Part shown: piece by piece, positions 1 to 13,179 of the stretch | How positions within the stretch are numbered: position 1 is the first letter of the stretch | Layout of the letters: each line of letters starts with the position of its first letter | Assembly (NCBI RefSeq): GCF_035083965.1 | Contig: NC_089728.1 | Span: forward strand, 20,602,955 to 20,666,954 | Source: Branchiostoma lanceolatum | Lineage: Eukaryota; Chordata; Leptocardii; Amphioxiformes; Branchiostomatidae | Direction of reading: 5' to 3' | DNA length: 64,000 nucleotides | Notes under the pieces: model-generated | Databases searched by the model: none | Told to the model about the DNA's origin: nothing | What the model saw: the letters and a program-made list of their open reading frames with translations, nothing else | Made by a program: the position numbers and the translations under genes

Positions 1-1161
1 ATCCATACGTTCTTGACTTATGATGACTACAAACATCCGGAAAGAAAGAAGGAAACACAAACACACACACACAGACACGGCAAAAACAATATCTCCAATT
101 TCATGGAGATGATAAGGGAAATCACATTCTGCACATTCAGAATTATCCAAATGTTGTACAATTTCAATTCTATCCTGATGCTGATTGCCTCACCATGTGC
201 TCGTACAAAGAGTAATACAAACATCAAAGAGCTAACAACCTTATATTTATATTCAAGCAGCCCACTTCAGACGATCACCGTAGACATAATTATATCATTA
301 AGGCCACATAAATCAAAAATAGTTTATTGCATACTATAAACGAGCAGCTACTGCAGCACATGGCCTATAAGCACAAGAACAAGCAAGGGTATAGCACTTT
401 TTCGTTTAAATCGTACAAACATCAACACACGCATAGACATGTTAAACAAAAATAATAAATAATATTGATATTAATATTCGAATAGCCAGCTTCAGACAAT
501 CAACACCCGGTACCCCGATTTACATAAGACTAAGGTTGGGTTATTTCTTAGTCAATCATGTAGTCAGTGGTCACAAACACAGCGTGGTTATGCAAAATAA
601 GATTAGTAAAAAATGTTAGGGCGCGTGACATATTAGGGCAATTGAATTGTTGCCAATTGGATTGTTGCGGCCTAAATTAACGAAGGCTGATGCCCATAGT
701 GACCTTCACTGCTCCAAGACTACTTAATCTAACTTCTGAAAAAGCACCCAAAAAACATGTAGTGTTTGAAATGTCCACCTGCAACATGGAAATTTTGAAG
801 AAAAGAAATATTGACGGCAGGCAAAAAGGTACAAAAAAGGCTCAAGAAATGTCAAACCTCTCATAAGAAATGCGTAACATGAGTAAAGTAATATGTTTAC
901 ACATTGCGCCTAAAAGAAAGTATGTAGTTGTGCGTTGTGCAGATTTCAGTTCAACTTGTATTTGTGCATTGCTAGGAGGGCACAGAAATATGCCTTTGAG
1001 TCACTTTAAAATTTTTAGACTTAGCTGAATAAGTTTATTTTTTGCCAAATTACAACTCTGGTGAGCGTATTTGCCCAAAAATTATTTTGAGGCTTTTAAT
1101 TAGTTCAGGATATATAAAATAACTTCAGGTTTAGTATATAGGATTCTTATGACTTTTGAAC
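1..1161. other. AT-rich intergenic flank
   Basis: No coding region or RNA gene is visible. A short CA tract lies near 58-76. Small reading frames here lack splice context or recognisable domains. Confidence 0.6.
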
Positions 1162-1676
1162 AGGGGTGCCAAAGAATTCATACGAATTTTACGGAATTCA
1201 TACGAGCTTTACGGACTTCATACGAGTTTTACGGAATACATACGATCCATTACGCGGATACATATGATCCTTGCTAATTTGCTGGCCATCGCGCTAGCAC
1301 CGAATCAAGCTTTTTCTGGTCCCCCTGGTTAGTCTAGGCCTACATCGGTCTTAATTTAGTGCAACTTGAGATTTTTAGGGTTTAGCCGGATGGGATACGC
1401 CATTATTAAGCTCTTAAAAGCCGAGATATTGTGCGAAGAACTGATTATCCCGAGTCTGCCATCTTGAATTTGGCGGTCATGTCCTGACCCAACAAATAGT
1501 AAGGATTGTATGTATTCCGCGTAATGGATCGTATGTATTCCGTAAAAACTTGAATGTTTCTGCGTAATGGATCGTATGTATTCTTTAAAATTTGTATGTT
1601 TCTCGTAATGGATCGTAAGTATTCCGTAAAACTCGTATGAATGCCGTAAAATTCCTATGAATTCTTTGGCACCCCT
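1162..1676. mobile_element. 515-bp inverted-repeat (MITE-like) element
   Basis: The segment begins AGGGGTGCCAAAGAATTC and ends with the exact reverse complement, giving a perfect 20-bp terminal inverted repeat (1162-1181 and 1657-1676). Both arms continue inward as diverged direct copies of a roughly 20-30 bp motif containing ATACGA and TTTACGG, several on each side. No transposase is encoded. It is best read as a non-autonomous fold-back or MITE element; I cannot assign a superfamily because no clear target-site duplication is seen. Confidence 0.75.
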
Positions 1677-3572
1677 ATATACGATTAAACATTTAACAAT
1701 CTGCACTCAGTATTTATATTTCTTGATAATCATTCATAAACCACGGAACAGGTAGGAAATGCTTTGTCATTCTGTGAAAAGTATTGACAATGTAAGGTTT
1801 AAGAAATCTAGTAGCAGACCACAGTACTGCAGAAAATATCTAACATATAATTAGCAATCGGCAATATTTTGAAATAGTCGTTCTCATGTATAACTGATGG
1901 ATTTTCAAAGATGAATGTGAAGCCAGATTATTGGCCGTAGTTCTTATCAAAAATGCAGAAAGTGATATAAATATAATGATGTAAAAAGACATGAGTATAA
2001 TGTTATGGGGAAACTTTCAACTGACTAACTGATACATAAGAAATTACATCACTGTATCCAGACTTTTACACCAGTCATGCCAACGGAAGTTTTCCCTTCT
2101 TTTGTAGTATTGTGATATCAATTGTTATCACTATTTCTGCAATGAAATGTAATATGATTTGTGCAAGAAGGTTTCTTTATTGTCTTTTACTTAGTGGTCA
2201 TAAGACAGCACAGGTAATAAGGTTGAAGATGATATACCTTTTTGGTGAAACATTTACCAAATTCTAAACTTTTCTTGGTCTTCAAACGGTCTTACTAAAA
2301 GGACTTTTAACAAGAACCTAAACCACGGTTGAAGTTTGACTGGACGATATGCGTCATAATTGGACACATAACAGTTTGAACATAAGTTCGTGAAGTACAT
2401 ATGTATATTAATAATGATTTAAATTGTGAGTGAAAATAGGCATTATCTTTGGACATATGAGTTTTAAACATGTCGTGTGTCTGAACATGACGTCACATCA
2501 GCCTGCTGTTAGATTAAACATAGGAGGGTTTGACCTTTGAACTTGCATGTGTTTGACATCATCACGTGACGAAACAAATTATAATTCATCTTCCATGTTC
2601 AACCAGCCAACAAGGTGGACAATACTTACATCGTTGCCATATGAGTGTAAATAACGTATAAGCTGTAGTATGTCAGAGTTTATTCATTTTTATCCTTTTG
2701 GTAAAGGTTTCTGTTTTACGTTTCTAACACTCTGACAACAACGATAAGTCTCGATGACATCACTTTGAATAAATTATTCTGTAATTTTCAAAGTTATCAG
2801 GGAACCATTCTGTGGTCATACACATGTCAATAAGTATAGCAGAGTGTGCCCGTTCTGTATTGTTGCCGTCATTTCTATCATTTGTTATTCAAATTGCACA
2901 TCAATCTATCATGGATATTTGCCTTGAATGATTTGTACTTTGTATTAGTTCTAAATCTAAAATGTAAAACAGTGACATTAATCTGGATGTGAAAGTTTGG
3001 TGGTTTTTAACTACGTCGTGGGTAAATACAGCACAGCGTGTTACATTCTTGTTCGTTTATCCTTCCCTCGTTAGACCTCAGCCCCTCATATGTAGCAAGT
3101 TTGTTAGCAAAAATGATTGGACTTTATACATTCAGAACTTAACTAGATTATTTAGAAAAAAATTAGTAACCATCACCGGTAACAATGATAACGCTTAATG
3201 AGTCAGTATTCAGCCATTTGTTTGCTAAGGAACAATGAAGTCATATTAAAGAGGAAGCCTGAATTATAGAGACTTTTCCGTTTTCTATATGCTCAATTTG
3301 TAACGTCCAATCTTAAATTAGCTTTGTTATTATTGCCCATCCTTATTATCATCATCGTTATGACTTATCTTATGTCAAGTTAAATTTAGAAGCATCAAAA
3401 TTTAACTATTTGAAATGTATGTTGTTGAATTTTCTTATGCCTTTAAGTTGCGATAGGAACTAAGGTCTAAGGCAACATTTCTCCTGCCTAGCAAAACAAA
3501 ATATACGATTTTGCTGCCTAGCAAAATAAAATATACGATTTTGAACTGCACGGTGCATTTTTCGCATTTTCG
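1677..3572. other. Intergenic, nothing recognised
   Basis: AT-rich sequence with no convincing exon, RNA gene or repeat structure. Short open frames (for example 2989-3198) show no domain and no supporting splice pattern. Confidence 0.5.
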
Positions 3573-4110
3573 GTGAGTTTTGGATTGGATTGCTGTCCAA
3601 AACCTACACAACACATGTACAGTATAGTACCAGTAGCTGAGGGCCTGTTGTGGAGCTATGGTAGCCGGGAAGAGCTCGAAACAGGCATCCTCGACCTAGC
3701 CTGGAAACCGGCATACCATCGGGGGCTCCCCGATATCTCTACGGCGCTGGGAGTGATCCCCGCCCGCCAAGACAACTTAGTCCGCTTGGGATGTATTTAG
3801 GGCCTTGGATTAAATTAGTTCGCCCTCTAGGGTTGGGGGGGGGGGGAACTCTCTATGGCAGCTAAAGTAGAAAGGCTGCGAAATTCTATACGGCAGCTAA
3901 GTAGACAGGCTGACAGAAACGAATCAATAAAGCAGACTTGGTCCGGTAAAACACCTCTAAGTCGACCCCTAGAGACTGGGACCAGGCAAGCCTCGATCAG
4001 GCTCTTCTCACGAGGACTAAAAAACATTCTCACGGTGGGCCCCGAATTATTCTCCCGGCAAGGTTCAGATTACAGGTACACAGATTACAGGTACACAGAT
4101 ACATGAGAAA
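3573..4110. repeat. GC-richer block, part of the P450 upstream duplication
   Basis: This GC-richer block, with a poly-G run at 3835-3847, resembles 58520-58680 upstream of the second P450; the shared part is clearest around the AACATTCTCACGG stretch (about 4022 and 58622). It marks how far the tandem duplication that made the two P450 copies extends upstream. The overlapping open frames have no domain match and are probably chance. Confidence 0.45.
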
Positions 4111-4129
4111 TGTAGTGACTTCACACAGC

Positions 4130-4582
4130 AACTTAATGCTTCCATAATGTTAAAGCTTTAATACATTTGTTCATGACCTGCTATATTTCATAGTACTAGT
4201 GGTACAATGGCTACAATTGAAGGACACTTTCAATGGAACAGACTGTAAAAAATAGCTTGCACGTCCACCCCTGAGTAGAAAATGGGATGTCCAAAGTGGT
4301 CCATGTTGTTAATCTGCTACTTGTAAACAATCGAGAGATGCGAGCGAACGCATCTTGATTAACTAGAGTGGCATTTTCAATGCGTTTTCATCATTTATGG
4401 CGTTTCTTCAGATAGCACATTCAACCTTGGTAGGGCTAATGATAATATCTGTTCTTCTAAAAGTCAGGCCTCAATTGGCTTCCTATACACCTGATCGATC
4501 CGTGGATGAACAGTATAAACAATGAAGGTCGTAGGTCACCATATTCCAATCTAACTGGGCCACCCACTTCATTCGTGAGAAA
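4130..4582 (+). promoter_or_regulatory. Proximal promoter and 5' flank of the intact P450
   Basis: About 450 bp upstream of the start codon is alignable with 58730-59171 upstream of the second P450, so the promoter was duplicated with the gene. A TATAAA box at 4514-4519 lies 69 bp before the ATG. In the second copy the same position (59102-59107) reads TCTAAA. The TATA assignment is inference from sequence and position. Confidence 0.5.
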
Positions 4583-7500
4583 ATGGCCGGCACTGTTCAG
4601 TGGGTAGCTGAGACCGTCCAGGAGATTTTACAGATCTCTGGGCTAACTCTGCAGACATTTCTTGTGTTCTGTGTAACTTTCCTCCTGGCAAGTGTCGTCT
4701 TCAAGCGTCCCAGAAACCTGCCTCCTTACCCGGCAGGACGTGTGCCTGTCCTCGGGCACCTCCTCGCCTTAGGCCGAGCGCCTCACCTCAAGCTGACGGC
4801 GTGGAGGCGACAGTACGGGGACGTCTTCACCGTCAGACTGGGGATGGAAGATATGGTGGTTCTGAACGGCTATACTGTCGTCAAGGACGCGCTCGTGGAC
4901 AGGTCCGAGCTGTTCGCGTCCAAGGCGCCAGGCTACCTGTATGAAGCGACAACTGGTTCCGGAAAAGGTAAACTTCTATTCACTATATGTTTTCTTGGCA
5001 AATGTCGTACGACAACTCAGTTGGGTTAAGGCGGCCCAGGAAGTATTATTCTGTACATATATGATTATACTCTGTAACTATCGATAGCCTTGTCGCACCA
5101 CGATGAAACTTCACACAGTTTTAGAACTACTTAAAACACATTGAATAAAGGTGACTTAAGTTTTTCTACTGCTGGATTTTGGGTTAGAAATACACATTTT
5201 GGTTAAAAAAAACGTGTATTTTATGGATTTATGCGCGCAGGCGGTAACACCACCTTTCATCATAATATTTTGCAAGAAAAAAGCTAACCCCATACAAATT
5301 ATTTTTGTCCGAGGCTATTTTGTTTAAAATGACGATAACATTGTTTTTTTGGGTCAGAAACATCAGAAACAGCTATTTTGGAGTCATTTTTTATTGAAAA
5401 TTCGCCCAAGTTAAAAATAGATAAAATCTATGCAAAATAGCCTCGGACAATTTTGATAAGAAAGCGATAATAAGTTACATTTGATTACTCAAATGCTGAA
5501 TTCTATTGTTTTGAGCTGCGCGTAATTGTGTAAAAGTCATAACCCAAATCCCACACAAGCAGCTCGTTGTCTCCTGCGTAATCCAACACCTGTGACGTAA
5601 CGGCCGTTCCATTCGAACACCATATCGAACATATAGAACTTCCCGTTCTATTTGAAACACCTCCGTCAAAACAGCGCTAGTAGGACTCGGCGCGGCTCAT
5701 GCAACATCTGTGGAGGAGACAACTTCTAAACCATTTGATTGAAACATTTAGAATGTAATACAATCCGAATCCTGGCCTATAAAACAATTTTGTACTTATA
5801 CGTACACCTGAGATGATATATATGATTGTGTTGTGTAATAGACCTTGCGCTCCCCGAAATGCTCCGTAGTGGAACATTTCGAACCGTGTTCGAGTTCGGC
5901 CGCGCCGCTGGCCAGGCACGCGGCCGAACTCGAACACGAATTTTCGAGCCTGGGCTGCCTTAACCCAACAGAGAAGTGTGCAACAAAAAATGAAAAGACG
6001 AGGACAATTTGTCAGCTGTCCTGTGACAGAAAACGCCTTGCTGTCAGTCCAGTCTACTATAGCGTCGCTGAAAACCGTACGTCGTATGTAACTACAGTGT
6101 GATCTATACTGTCTCACTGAATGGTGTCCGCATGGTGTCTTCTCGGCAACATGCATGTCTTAATTAGATGCTTGAATAGGTATGTATGATATCAAATTGC
6201 ATTTCTAACACATGCCCTTTGTTCCCGCAGAAATTCTTCATGCACCCTGGGGGACCGAGTTCAGACAGAGAAAGAGGTTTGCCAACACCGTCCTGAGGAA
6301 CCTGGGCATGAAGGTTGGACGTGGGAGCATTGAGGAGAAAATCCGTGAGGAAGCGGATTGTCTCCGTAACAGGGTAAGATGAAACCAATAAAACTAACGG
6401 TGAACTATGTAAGATCCTGAGTTTTCCAGCTCGAATATTTGTGTCGGATTATTTGTTCTTCTTTATTGTTTTATTAAAATACTCATCATCAATATGTTGA
6501 TATGTTTTTAGATCAATACCATGTTTTTTCCCTCCGGGCCGATTTTTCTTGATGCATTGTAAGAAGTAGTTGGTGATAATATTTGTTCTATATTGTTTTC
6601 ATAATTCCTTTGAAATGGAAACAAAAATGGCGATGACATGCAGTCTACGAAATGTAGGGTTATGATACATATGACAAACACCTTTTTGAACTATTTCCAT
6701 CTAAATATGATTTTGTCGAAACAAACAAACTATTCACTGACAGGTTGCAGAAAACAACGGACAGCCCTTTAGCATCGCCGATGACGTCGCCGTGACAGTA
6801 ACAAACATCATCTGCTCCATGACCCTCGGGAAGCGGTACGACTACGAGGATGAAACGTTCCGAGAGCTGAGGGAGGCGTTTGCCACAATTGTAGTTGAAA
6901 TCACAGCTGGGCAGATCATCAGCGTTTTCCCACTGCTACGTTTTGTTCCTGTCGGTAGGTCAAATTGCCCTTTGCACAACATTTTCTACAGCTCCATGAA
7001 AAGATTGGTAGGAATATTAGTTTATGTTTATAATAAACAGCCTTGCTGGACTTAACCTGGCCGACGTTACGATAACTTCTCAGCTAGCTTCTATGGGAAA
7101 CTGAGCTGGGTCACGTTTTGGGACAGCATCATTGCCACAACGCCACCATGCGGCAAAAAAAAATTGCAAATTCAGGCGATTGGGAAGGTTGCTGAGGACT
7201 TACCCAAAGCTCTATGGCTATTTCATCACAAGCAAAAACTTTGTATTTATTTCGAATCATTACATGCATATTTCTTAGTGAATAGAGCCGGCATAAATGT
7301 ACTGGACGCGTACTACAAAGTCCGCAATGTGATAAGCGAGGAGATATCTCGCCATCGGGAACACCTGGATCGCGAGAACCCGCGAGACTTCCTCGACTTC
7401 TGCCTGCTGGAGCTTGAACAGCAGGGAAAGGTGGACGGTCTGACAGAGGAGAATGTTCTGTACATGGCCGGGGATCTTTTCCTCGCCGGAACGGACACAA

Positions 7501-8563
7501 CTACCAACACCCTGCTGTGGAGTCTACTCTACATGACTTTGAACCCCGGCGTACAAAATAAGGTATCTGTCAGCAATTTGCCTTCTTCAAAACCTTTCAG
7601 TGTTGCTTCTGTCAAACGCTGAGGGCTGGCCAAAGATCGCAATATATTTTGCGCTCTTTAGAAGCCTTAAGCTGTCTTGAGGCGTTATAAAGGTGCAATT
7701 GCATATACACAGGCACAGCAGGAGCTTGAAGCCGTTGTTGGTAAGAGTCTGCCCACCCTGTCCCACCGTTCCCAGCTGCCCTACGTGAATGCCTGCCTGC
7801 TGGAGGTCATGAGGATCCGCACTCTTACTTCTTTTTTGTTTCACGCCACCACTCAAGAGGTCAACGTGCAGGGATATGATATTCCAAAGGAAACTCAGGT
7901 ATTATGATTTTCATGTTATCAGATTTCAGAACCTTCCTGCACCGTTGCAGAAATAGCCGATCTAGCTACAGATTGCCGCTTGAAGGAGTGTTGACTAGGT
8001 GATCCAGTGAACTTTACTCGAGTCCAAGGGATGATTTGCTTGAAATTAATCCATATAAATAGTAGGGTTTTTTTCGATTGTGTTTTGTGGCCTCATTTTC
8101 TCTTTCATTGTCCCAGGTGATTATGAACCTGTACTCCATCCACATGGACCCCGCCTACTGGCCTGATCCGGAACGGTTTGACCCCGAAAGGTTTCTGGAC
8201 GCGGAAGGGAACGTCATCAACAAGCCTGAGTCTTACCTGCCTTTTGGAGGAGGTAATTATCAGGCTTTAAGTTAGCTAATCAGATTTTTTTTTTTTTTAC
8301 TATTGCACACATTTCACCACAGTACTAATTACATTCTTTCTATGTCTGTTCTTTTTATTACTACTATTCATTCTTTATTTCCAGGCCGACGTGGGTGTCT
8401 TGGTGAGCAGCTGGCCAGGATGGAACTTTTCCTGTTTTTCTCGACCCTGCTGCAGTCCTTCACCTTCAAGACGCCAGAGGGCGCTCCTCCTCCAAACACT
8501 GACGGTATCTTTGGAGTAATATTGGCCCCGCATTCGTTCCAGCTCTGTGCGATTCCGCGTTAG
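4583..8563 (+). CDS. CYP2-like cytochrome P450 (clan 2), intact, 7 exons
   Basis: Predicted microsomal haem-thiolate monooxygenase of clan 2; the substrate cannot be read from sequence. Exons by splice sites and phase: 4583-4967, 6231-6373, 6744-6954, 7288-7562 (acceptor could be 7279), 7713-7898, 8117-8252, 8385-8563. They join without frame break into 504 aa, the normal size for CYP2. Exon 1 gives an N-terminal membrane anchor (about residues 14-36) and the proline-rich hinge LPPYPAGRVPVLGHL. Exon 4 carries the I-helix oxygen-activation motif AGTDTT, exon 5 the K-helix ExxR (EVMR), exon 6 the PERF motif, and exons 6/7 the haem loop FGGGRRGCLG with the cysteine ligand. Oddity: the C-helix WxxxR that normally binds a haem propionate appears as F-R-Q-R-K. 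The ATG lies in the context AAAATGG, and the same start is conserved in the second copy. A possible AATAAA is at 9239-9244. Confidence 0.9.
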
Positions 8564-8801
8564 TAACCTTTTCCAAGAAGGTTATCTTTTACCGAGCATG
8601 ATAAATTTGTGTCTGTTAATGAACAGGACAAGTCAAGAATGTATTGGTGGGTTGTCTTCATATTTGGTATGTCGGTAGGTATAAAATATAAATATGGTTA
8701 GATTTTGGGTAAACTAATTTGCATAATTAACGAGAAAAGTTTTAAAAGCTGTACTATTGCATAGACAGTCTCTGTAACATGCGGTACCTGTTATCTGGTA
8801 T

Positions 8802-9013
8802 ACTGTAAATACATTTAAGCTCGCGTGGTTTATATTTCGCGGTAGGGAGAAAATGAGGTGTTCGCTGTGGTTTAAAGTTCGCGTTTGAAACAAAATGAGC
8901 CCGACAGTCATTGGTGGGCAAAAACATTCACGATGGTTTCAACTTCGCGATGAAGGGTTCACTGCGAAAACCACGAATACAAAACCACAGCGAACATTCC
9001 TGCAATTACAGTA
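8802..9013. mobile_element. 212-bp MITE with TACTGTAA ends
   Basis: The segment starts TACTGTAA and ends TTACAGTA, and is internally palindromic (a TTCGCG motif and its complement recur in the two halves). A diverged relative lies at about 33633-33795. No coding capacity. Confidence 0.6.
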
Positions 9014-10739
9014 GTCGGAGAGGTATTCCCATGGTTGCATGGCGTTTTCCAATACTGGTTGTGGTGAAAACACACCTAAAACCCACCAGCTGATACATGG
9101 CTTGTAGCCAGTTGGACTACAGTGGCGAGAACACAAAGGTATTTGCAGTTCGAGTCTAGAACTTGGGGAAGCAGGAGCTAAGTTTGAATTCACTCCCTAT
9201 GTGTAGACCTCCCAGCACCATCAGCAAAGAGGAACACGAATAAAATGCTGTGATTTGGTTTCATGCATGTCGTGACACCTTACACATCGTCCTATGCTAG
9301 TTGCGACACTGGGGAAAATATCCCCCTATGGTCGATTAAACCAAAATATCAATTATGCAAATGAGGGTCTGGTTTTGCATAGTTGATCAGAAAATGCTAG
9401 AATAGCATCTTTTGTAAGGATAAATCTTATAGATAAATTTTAGGTGGAGAAGAACCGGTTTAATTCAAGCAAATCATGACCTTATTTGCATGATTAATAA
9501 GGAACACTCATATTACATCAATTTTGCGAAGGTATGAGGTCATGGAACTTTAGCAATAAATCGTCCTTACATCATTGCTCTACTGACGCAATTTCTTGTT
9601 ACTTGAAGATATTAATTAAAGTGAATAGATGTGTTCAAAACGTAGCTTAAACTTAGTAGATTGTTGGTCGCAAAAAAGTATCGAGTGATAAATCAAGTAG
9701 TAAAATAAATAAAAAATCTTTCTTACACTCATTTTTTAATCTAAATGCTCAACTAGTCGAATCTAAATACCATAGAAATATGTTAAGACGGTCACTTAAA
9801 TACATTTACATAAAAACTTTTTAGAACATTGATCAGAAAATGCTAGAAAATCCTTTTTGTTAGGATAAATCTTAGACAAAGTAGTAAAATCAAAAAGTAG
9901 TTATAGATAAACCATTATTACACTAATGCCTGAATGTAAATTCTCAACTAGTCGAAGCTAAATGCCATAGATTTAGATTTGGTCACTTAAATCCATTTAC
10001 ATAAATATCCCTTTAAAGCCTCACATATCTAGTCCATTGCCTATCTTTAGTATAATTTGTCATAACAAGATTCAAGCATAAAAACATTTGATAGGAAAAA
10101 GGTTACTCCAGCTATTACTTTAAGTGTTATGTAGTACTACTTACTTTGCATTTATACATGGCAATGTCGCATATTATATTAGAGGTTTAGTGCGGACATT
10201 ATTTCCTCCCTTACTTTTAACGAATAAAAGGTAACCTTAGTTCTACATACAAATTTTCTTAATAATAGTAAAACTATCCATATATTCAGTAAATGATTCA
10301 CTCCTTAGTTATTGAATTCGCTGTGAAAACTTGTCAATAAAGTTGCAAAGTTTCAAATCTATCCCAACTGTAAACACAGATTTCTTTGTCATATAACTTT
10401 AACTTGCCGAAATGTTTTGGACAAGTTCTGCAATAATAATAAATTATTTTAACCTTGGCATGTTGTTGGCGTGTTGTTGGTTTATGCATGTGTAATTTCT
10501 ATGATTAATTGATCAGCATTGATTGATCACCTAATACACACACACACACACACAAACACAAACACACACACACGAACAAACGCGCCCAACGTTCCAAGCA
10601 AACACATTGGGTCCCAATGATAGTTTTGTCCTTCATCATTTTTTTTTCATCAAATGGGAAGCAGCAGCTGCTTTTTTCTCATCACCTGCCACATAAATAA
10701 GCTGAGATGCCGGAGGCTATGGTTTCTCACTATCACTGT
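9014..10739. repeat. Intergenic with diverged tandem duplication and CA tract
   Basis: A segment starting near 9383 (TTGATCAGAAAATGCTAGAA) is repeated starting near 9831, with matching blocks that include CTCAACTAGTCGAA (about 9747 and 9942), so 9383-10010 is a diverged tandem duplication. A CA/CACAAACA microsatellite lies at about 10536-10575. No gene is seen. Confidence 0.5.
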
Positions 10740-11104
10740 TTATATTGTACATAGACTAAATACATTACATTCAGATTTCTCGTCTTCATTTCCATAAATA
10801 ATCTGGGCAAGGTGCTCGAAGTGTTTCTCCATGATCTCCAGCTACAGGACACGAATAACCTAAACATGATTCCCAGCATGGGTTTAGACGGGGACGGTCA
10901 ACAGTTTAAGCGCTCATCCACACGACGCAATCCTGGTTCAACGCGGTAAACAGTGTTCCCAAATTTGATGTGCATATTGCGTTCATCGACAATATTGAAT
11001 ATGTGCCAAAAACAATAGTAAATGGCAGAAAAAATTTGACGGATTGTCTCCTGAAGTGCTAAGCGGAGATGATGTAGACACTAGAGGCGAAACGTTCAAA
11101 GAGA

Positions 11105-11395
11105 GTGAAATGCGGTGGTTTGTACATCAATAAACAATATGGCTGCCGCCAAGCCGATATGATTTGACGCAATACAGATGGACTGGCCAGCATCTGCTGC
11201 AGTAACATAAGTTATGGTGATGGTAACGTTCAGTCCAACAGTCACCTTCGGTCCAGATGGAAGACTGGCAAGGATACTTGGAGGAGGTATACCTGAAGCT
11301 TCACAGACCGAATATAGAGTATCCAGCTCCCCATGCGCTAGTGTGATATAGCGTACCTTAAAACTCACAATCGTTTTTTTTTTCAGAGTATCGTC
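11105..11395 (-). pseudogene. Immunoglobulin-like domain exon, probable relic
   Basis: The minus strand reads an I-set-like Ig domain without a stop: a B-strand cysteine in the context SVCEASGIPPPSI, then DAGQSICIASNHIG with the F-strand cysteine in the usual D-x-G-x-Y-x-C position (Tyr replaced by Ser), and a G strand. No strong splice donor follows; the only nearby GT is GATGTACAAA. A SINE begins immediately on the 5' side. It could be an exon of an unassembled minus-strand Ig receptor, but further decayed Ig fragments nearby favour a relic. A short minus-strand open stretch at about 10740-10845 might belong to the same locus. Confidence 0.5.
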
Positions 11396-11399
11396 AGAC

Positions 11400-11827
11400 A
11401 AGTCTGATTTATTTATTTATTTATTTTGATTTACCACATTTTGTGGAAGGATTGACATAACAGGTGAACTATCACCTTTTCAAGATGTCATCCCAGACCG
11501 GACTGTAAGATTTCGACCATCGCACACCGGGGCATGCCCCTACTCTTTTTCGAAAGGTGTGGTGGGTTCTTTAACGTGCGCGGGGTGTTGCTCTCCCCAA
11601 ACACGGGACCTCCATTTAACGTCCTATCCGAGGGACGTCCCTAACCCTAGATGAGCTAGGTACTCATTTACACCTGAGTGAAGTGAGGAAAGTCGTGTTA
11701 AGTGCCTTTCCCAAGGGCACAACGTCGGGGCGCAAGTTCGGACATGTCTCTGGGCACACCTGGGATTAGATCCCGGGACCCATTGTTTGACAGCCGCGTG
11801 CTCTACAGTTGCGCCACACGACGCCAC
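11400..11827 (-). mobile_element. tRNA-derived SINE
   Basis: Read on the minus strand, the element starts at about 11827 with a tRNA-like head: a box A-like TGGCGCAACTGTAGAGC and a box B-like GGGATCTAATCCC, as expected for an internal RNA polymerase III promoter. A conserved central part follows (about 11640-11720), and it ends in a short AAAT-repeat tail at 11409-11424. A truncated related copy lies near 26175-26325. Confidence 0.65.
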
Positions 11828-12494
11828 TGATATAGGGTGAAGAGATGCTGCTACAGTAAGAATTAGTCTAGTGCTCAGATGAGTGGCCCCCTACGCAATT
11901 GCAACGGCCTAGCACTGATGGCTCAAGTCCATTATTCACAGGCCCCTAGACTTTCAATGGTAAACATATAAGGAAAAGGCTGTCAAAAAGTCACCTACCT
12001 GAAGTTAAGATCATGGAAAACTCACATTGGCAGCGTGGTCTGACCTCTTAGGTGTCAATCTAATGAGCTTCGCCGATTTTCCACCGGTGTAAACTGGTGA
12101 AATTCTATCAAAACATGGCGAGATGACCTTTGACCCCCCTACACAAGAAATGAGCACATCCAAAGTACACCTATTTCAAAGTATACCGGACACTTCAAAC
12201 ATGGCTAAAACCCTGTTTTTCTAACTAAATAAAATAGCCACAACCCTTACCTGTCAATTCCAGCTCAAAAAGGCCAACATTTCCAACAAAGAGGCCTCCT
12301 ACAGACACTTTTAACAAGGCTATACAAGGCTATGAAATGAAAATGGACTATCTGCGCATGACTGTAATCGTGACCTTTGGCCTGATGAGCGATGTCGTTA
12401 AAAAACAAAATGTTGAAGTTGGAGCATCAGAGGTCTCTACAGATCCAATAGATTCGCCTGATAAAACACATGTTGAAGTTTCTATCTGAAAAAA

Positions 12495-12600
12495 AAAACA
12501 GTTTTGCAGACGCAGAGTCACCTAGATTTGTTGCAGTACAGATGTACTGCCCGGCTTCAAAGATTTCTTCACACTAGCCAGAACTATAGCCTTTTATGTC
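12495..12600 (-). pseudogene. Immunoglobulin-like F/G-strand fragment
   Basis: On the minus strand a short frame reads EAGQYICTATNLGDSAS, the F-G strand signature of an I-set Ig domain with its conserved Tyr-x-Cys. The residues before it fit only after a frame change and there is an in-frame stop just upstream, so this is a decayed exon piece. It lies in the same orientation as the Ig-like exon at 11105-11395. Confidence 0.5.
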
Positions 12601-12639
12601 TACAATCACCTCTAATATACATGACATAATCCAATTATG

Positions 12640-12790
12640 CTATTTACATTCCTGTGTATCGATACCACGTTTATCATAGCCATATGTTTGCCGCATGGAT
12701 TGACGGTTATGTCTACAAGAGCTGTACGTGTGGATGTGGCAGCTTCGCCGTTATCCGCACGCCTCGTGGTCAAGATTTCTTTTTTGCAGC
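12640..12790 (+). pseudogene. Relic related to the Ig-like exon at 29 kb
   Basis: TTCCTGTGTATCGATACCAC and the sequence around it match 29234-29330, where an open Ig-like frame exists. Here the frame is interrupted. It is interpreted as a decayed second copy. Confidence 0.4.
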
Positions 12791-13179
12791 ATGTATCAAA
12801 ATGTGAACTGTGAACATAAAAGGAAGTTCATCAAACTTGCATTAAAGACTGTAAGTATCGGTAAGTAAACTCGCTACAAAGTTGAGATGGATGTAATGCT
12901 TTAAGATTTCTACATTCAAAATGTCATTAATATCAAACTGCCATTTTCTTGTATCACTAAAACTGAGAAAAGCCATCATCCTGGTACATGCACCAAGTGA
13001 TAATAAGGGAAGGAAGGGAAGACCACGTACGTGGATGAAAATATTGCAACGTGAAGATGTAAAATGTGTACCAACAAAGCACCGTGGTTTCAGCGTACAA
13101 CGTTATATACTTCGAAATGTGTTGCCAGAGAACGGAATGGACGGAGTCATTTGTTACAAAGTGCGAAGCTTACATAACG

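Noticed and set aside
3573..4106. Possible small genes upstream of the first P450
   Set aside because: Overlapping frames on both strands in a GC-richer block, no domains, and not preserved as frames in the duplicated block at 58.5 kb.
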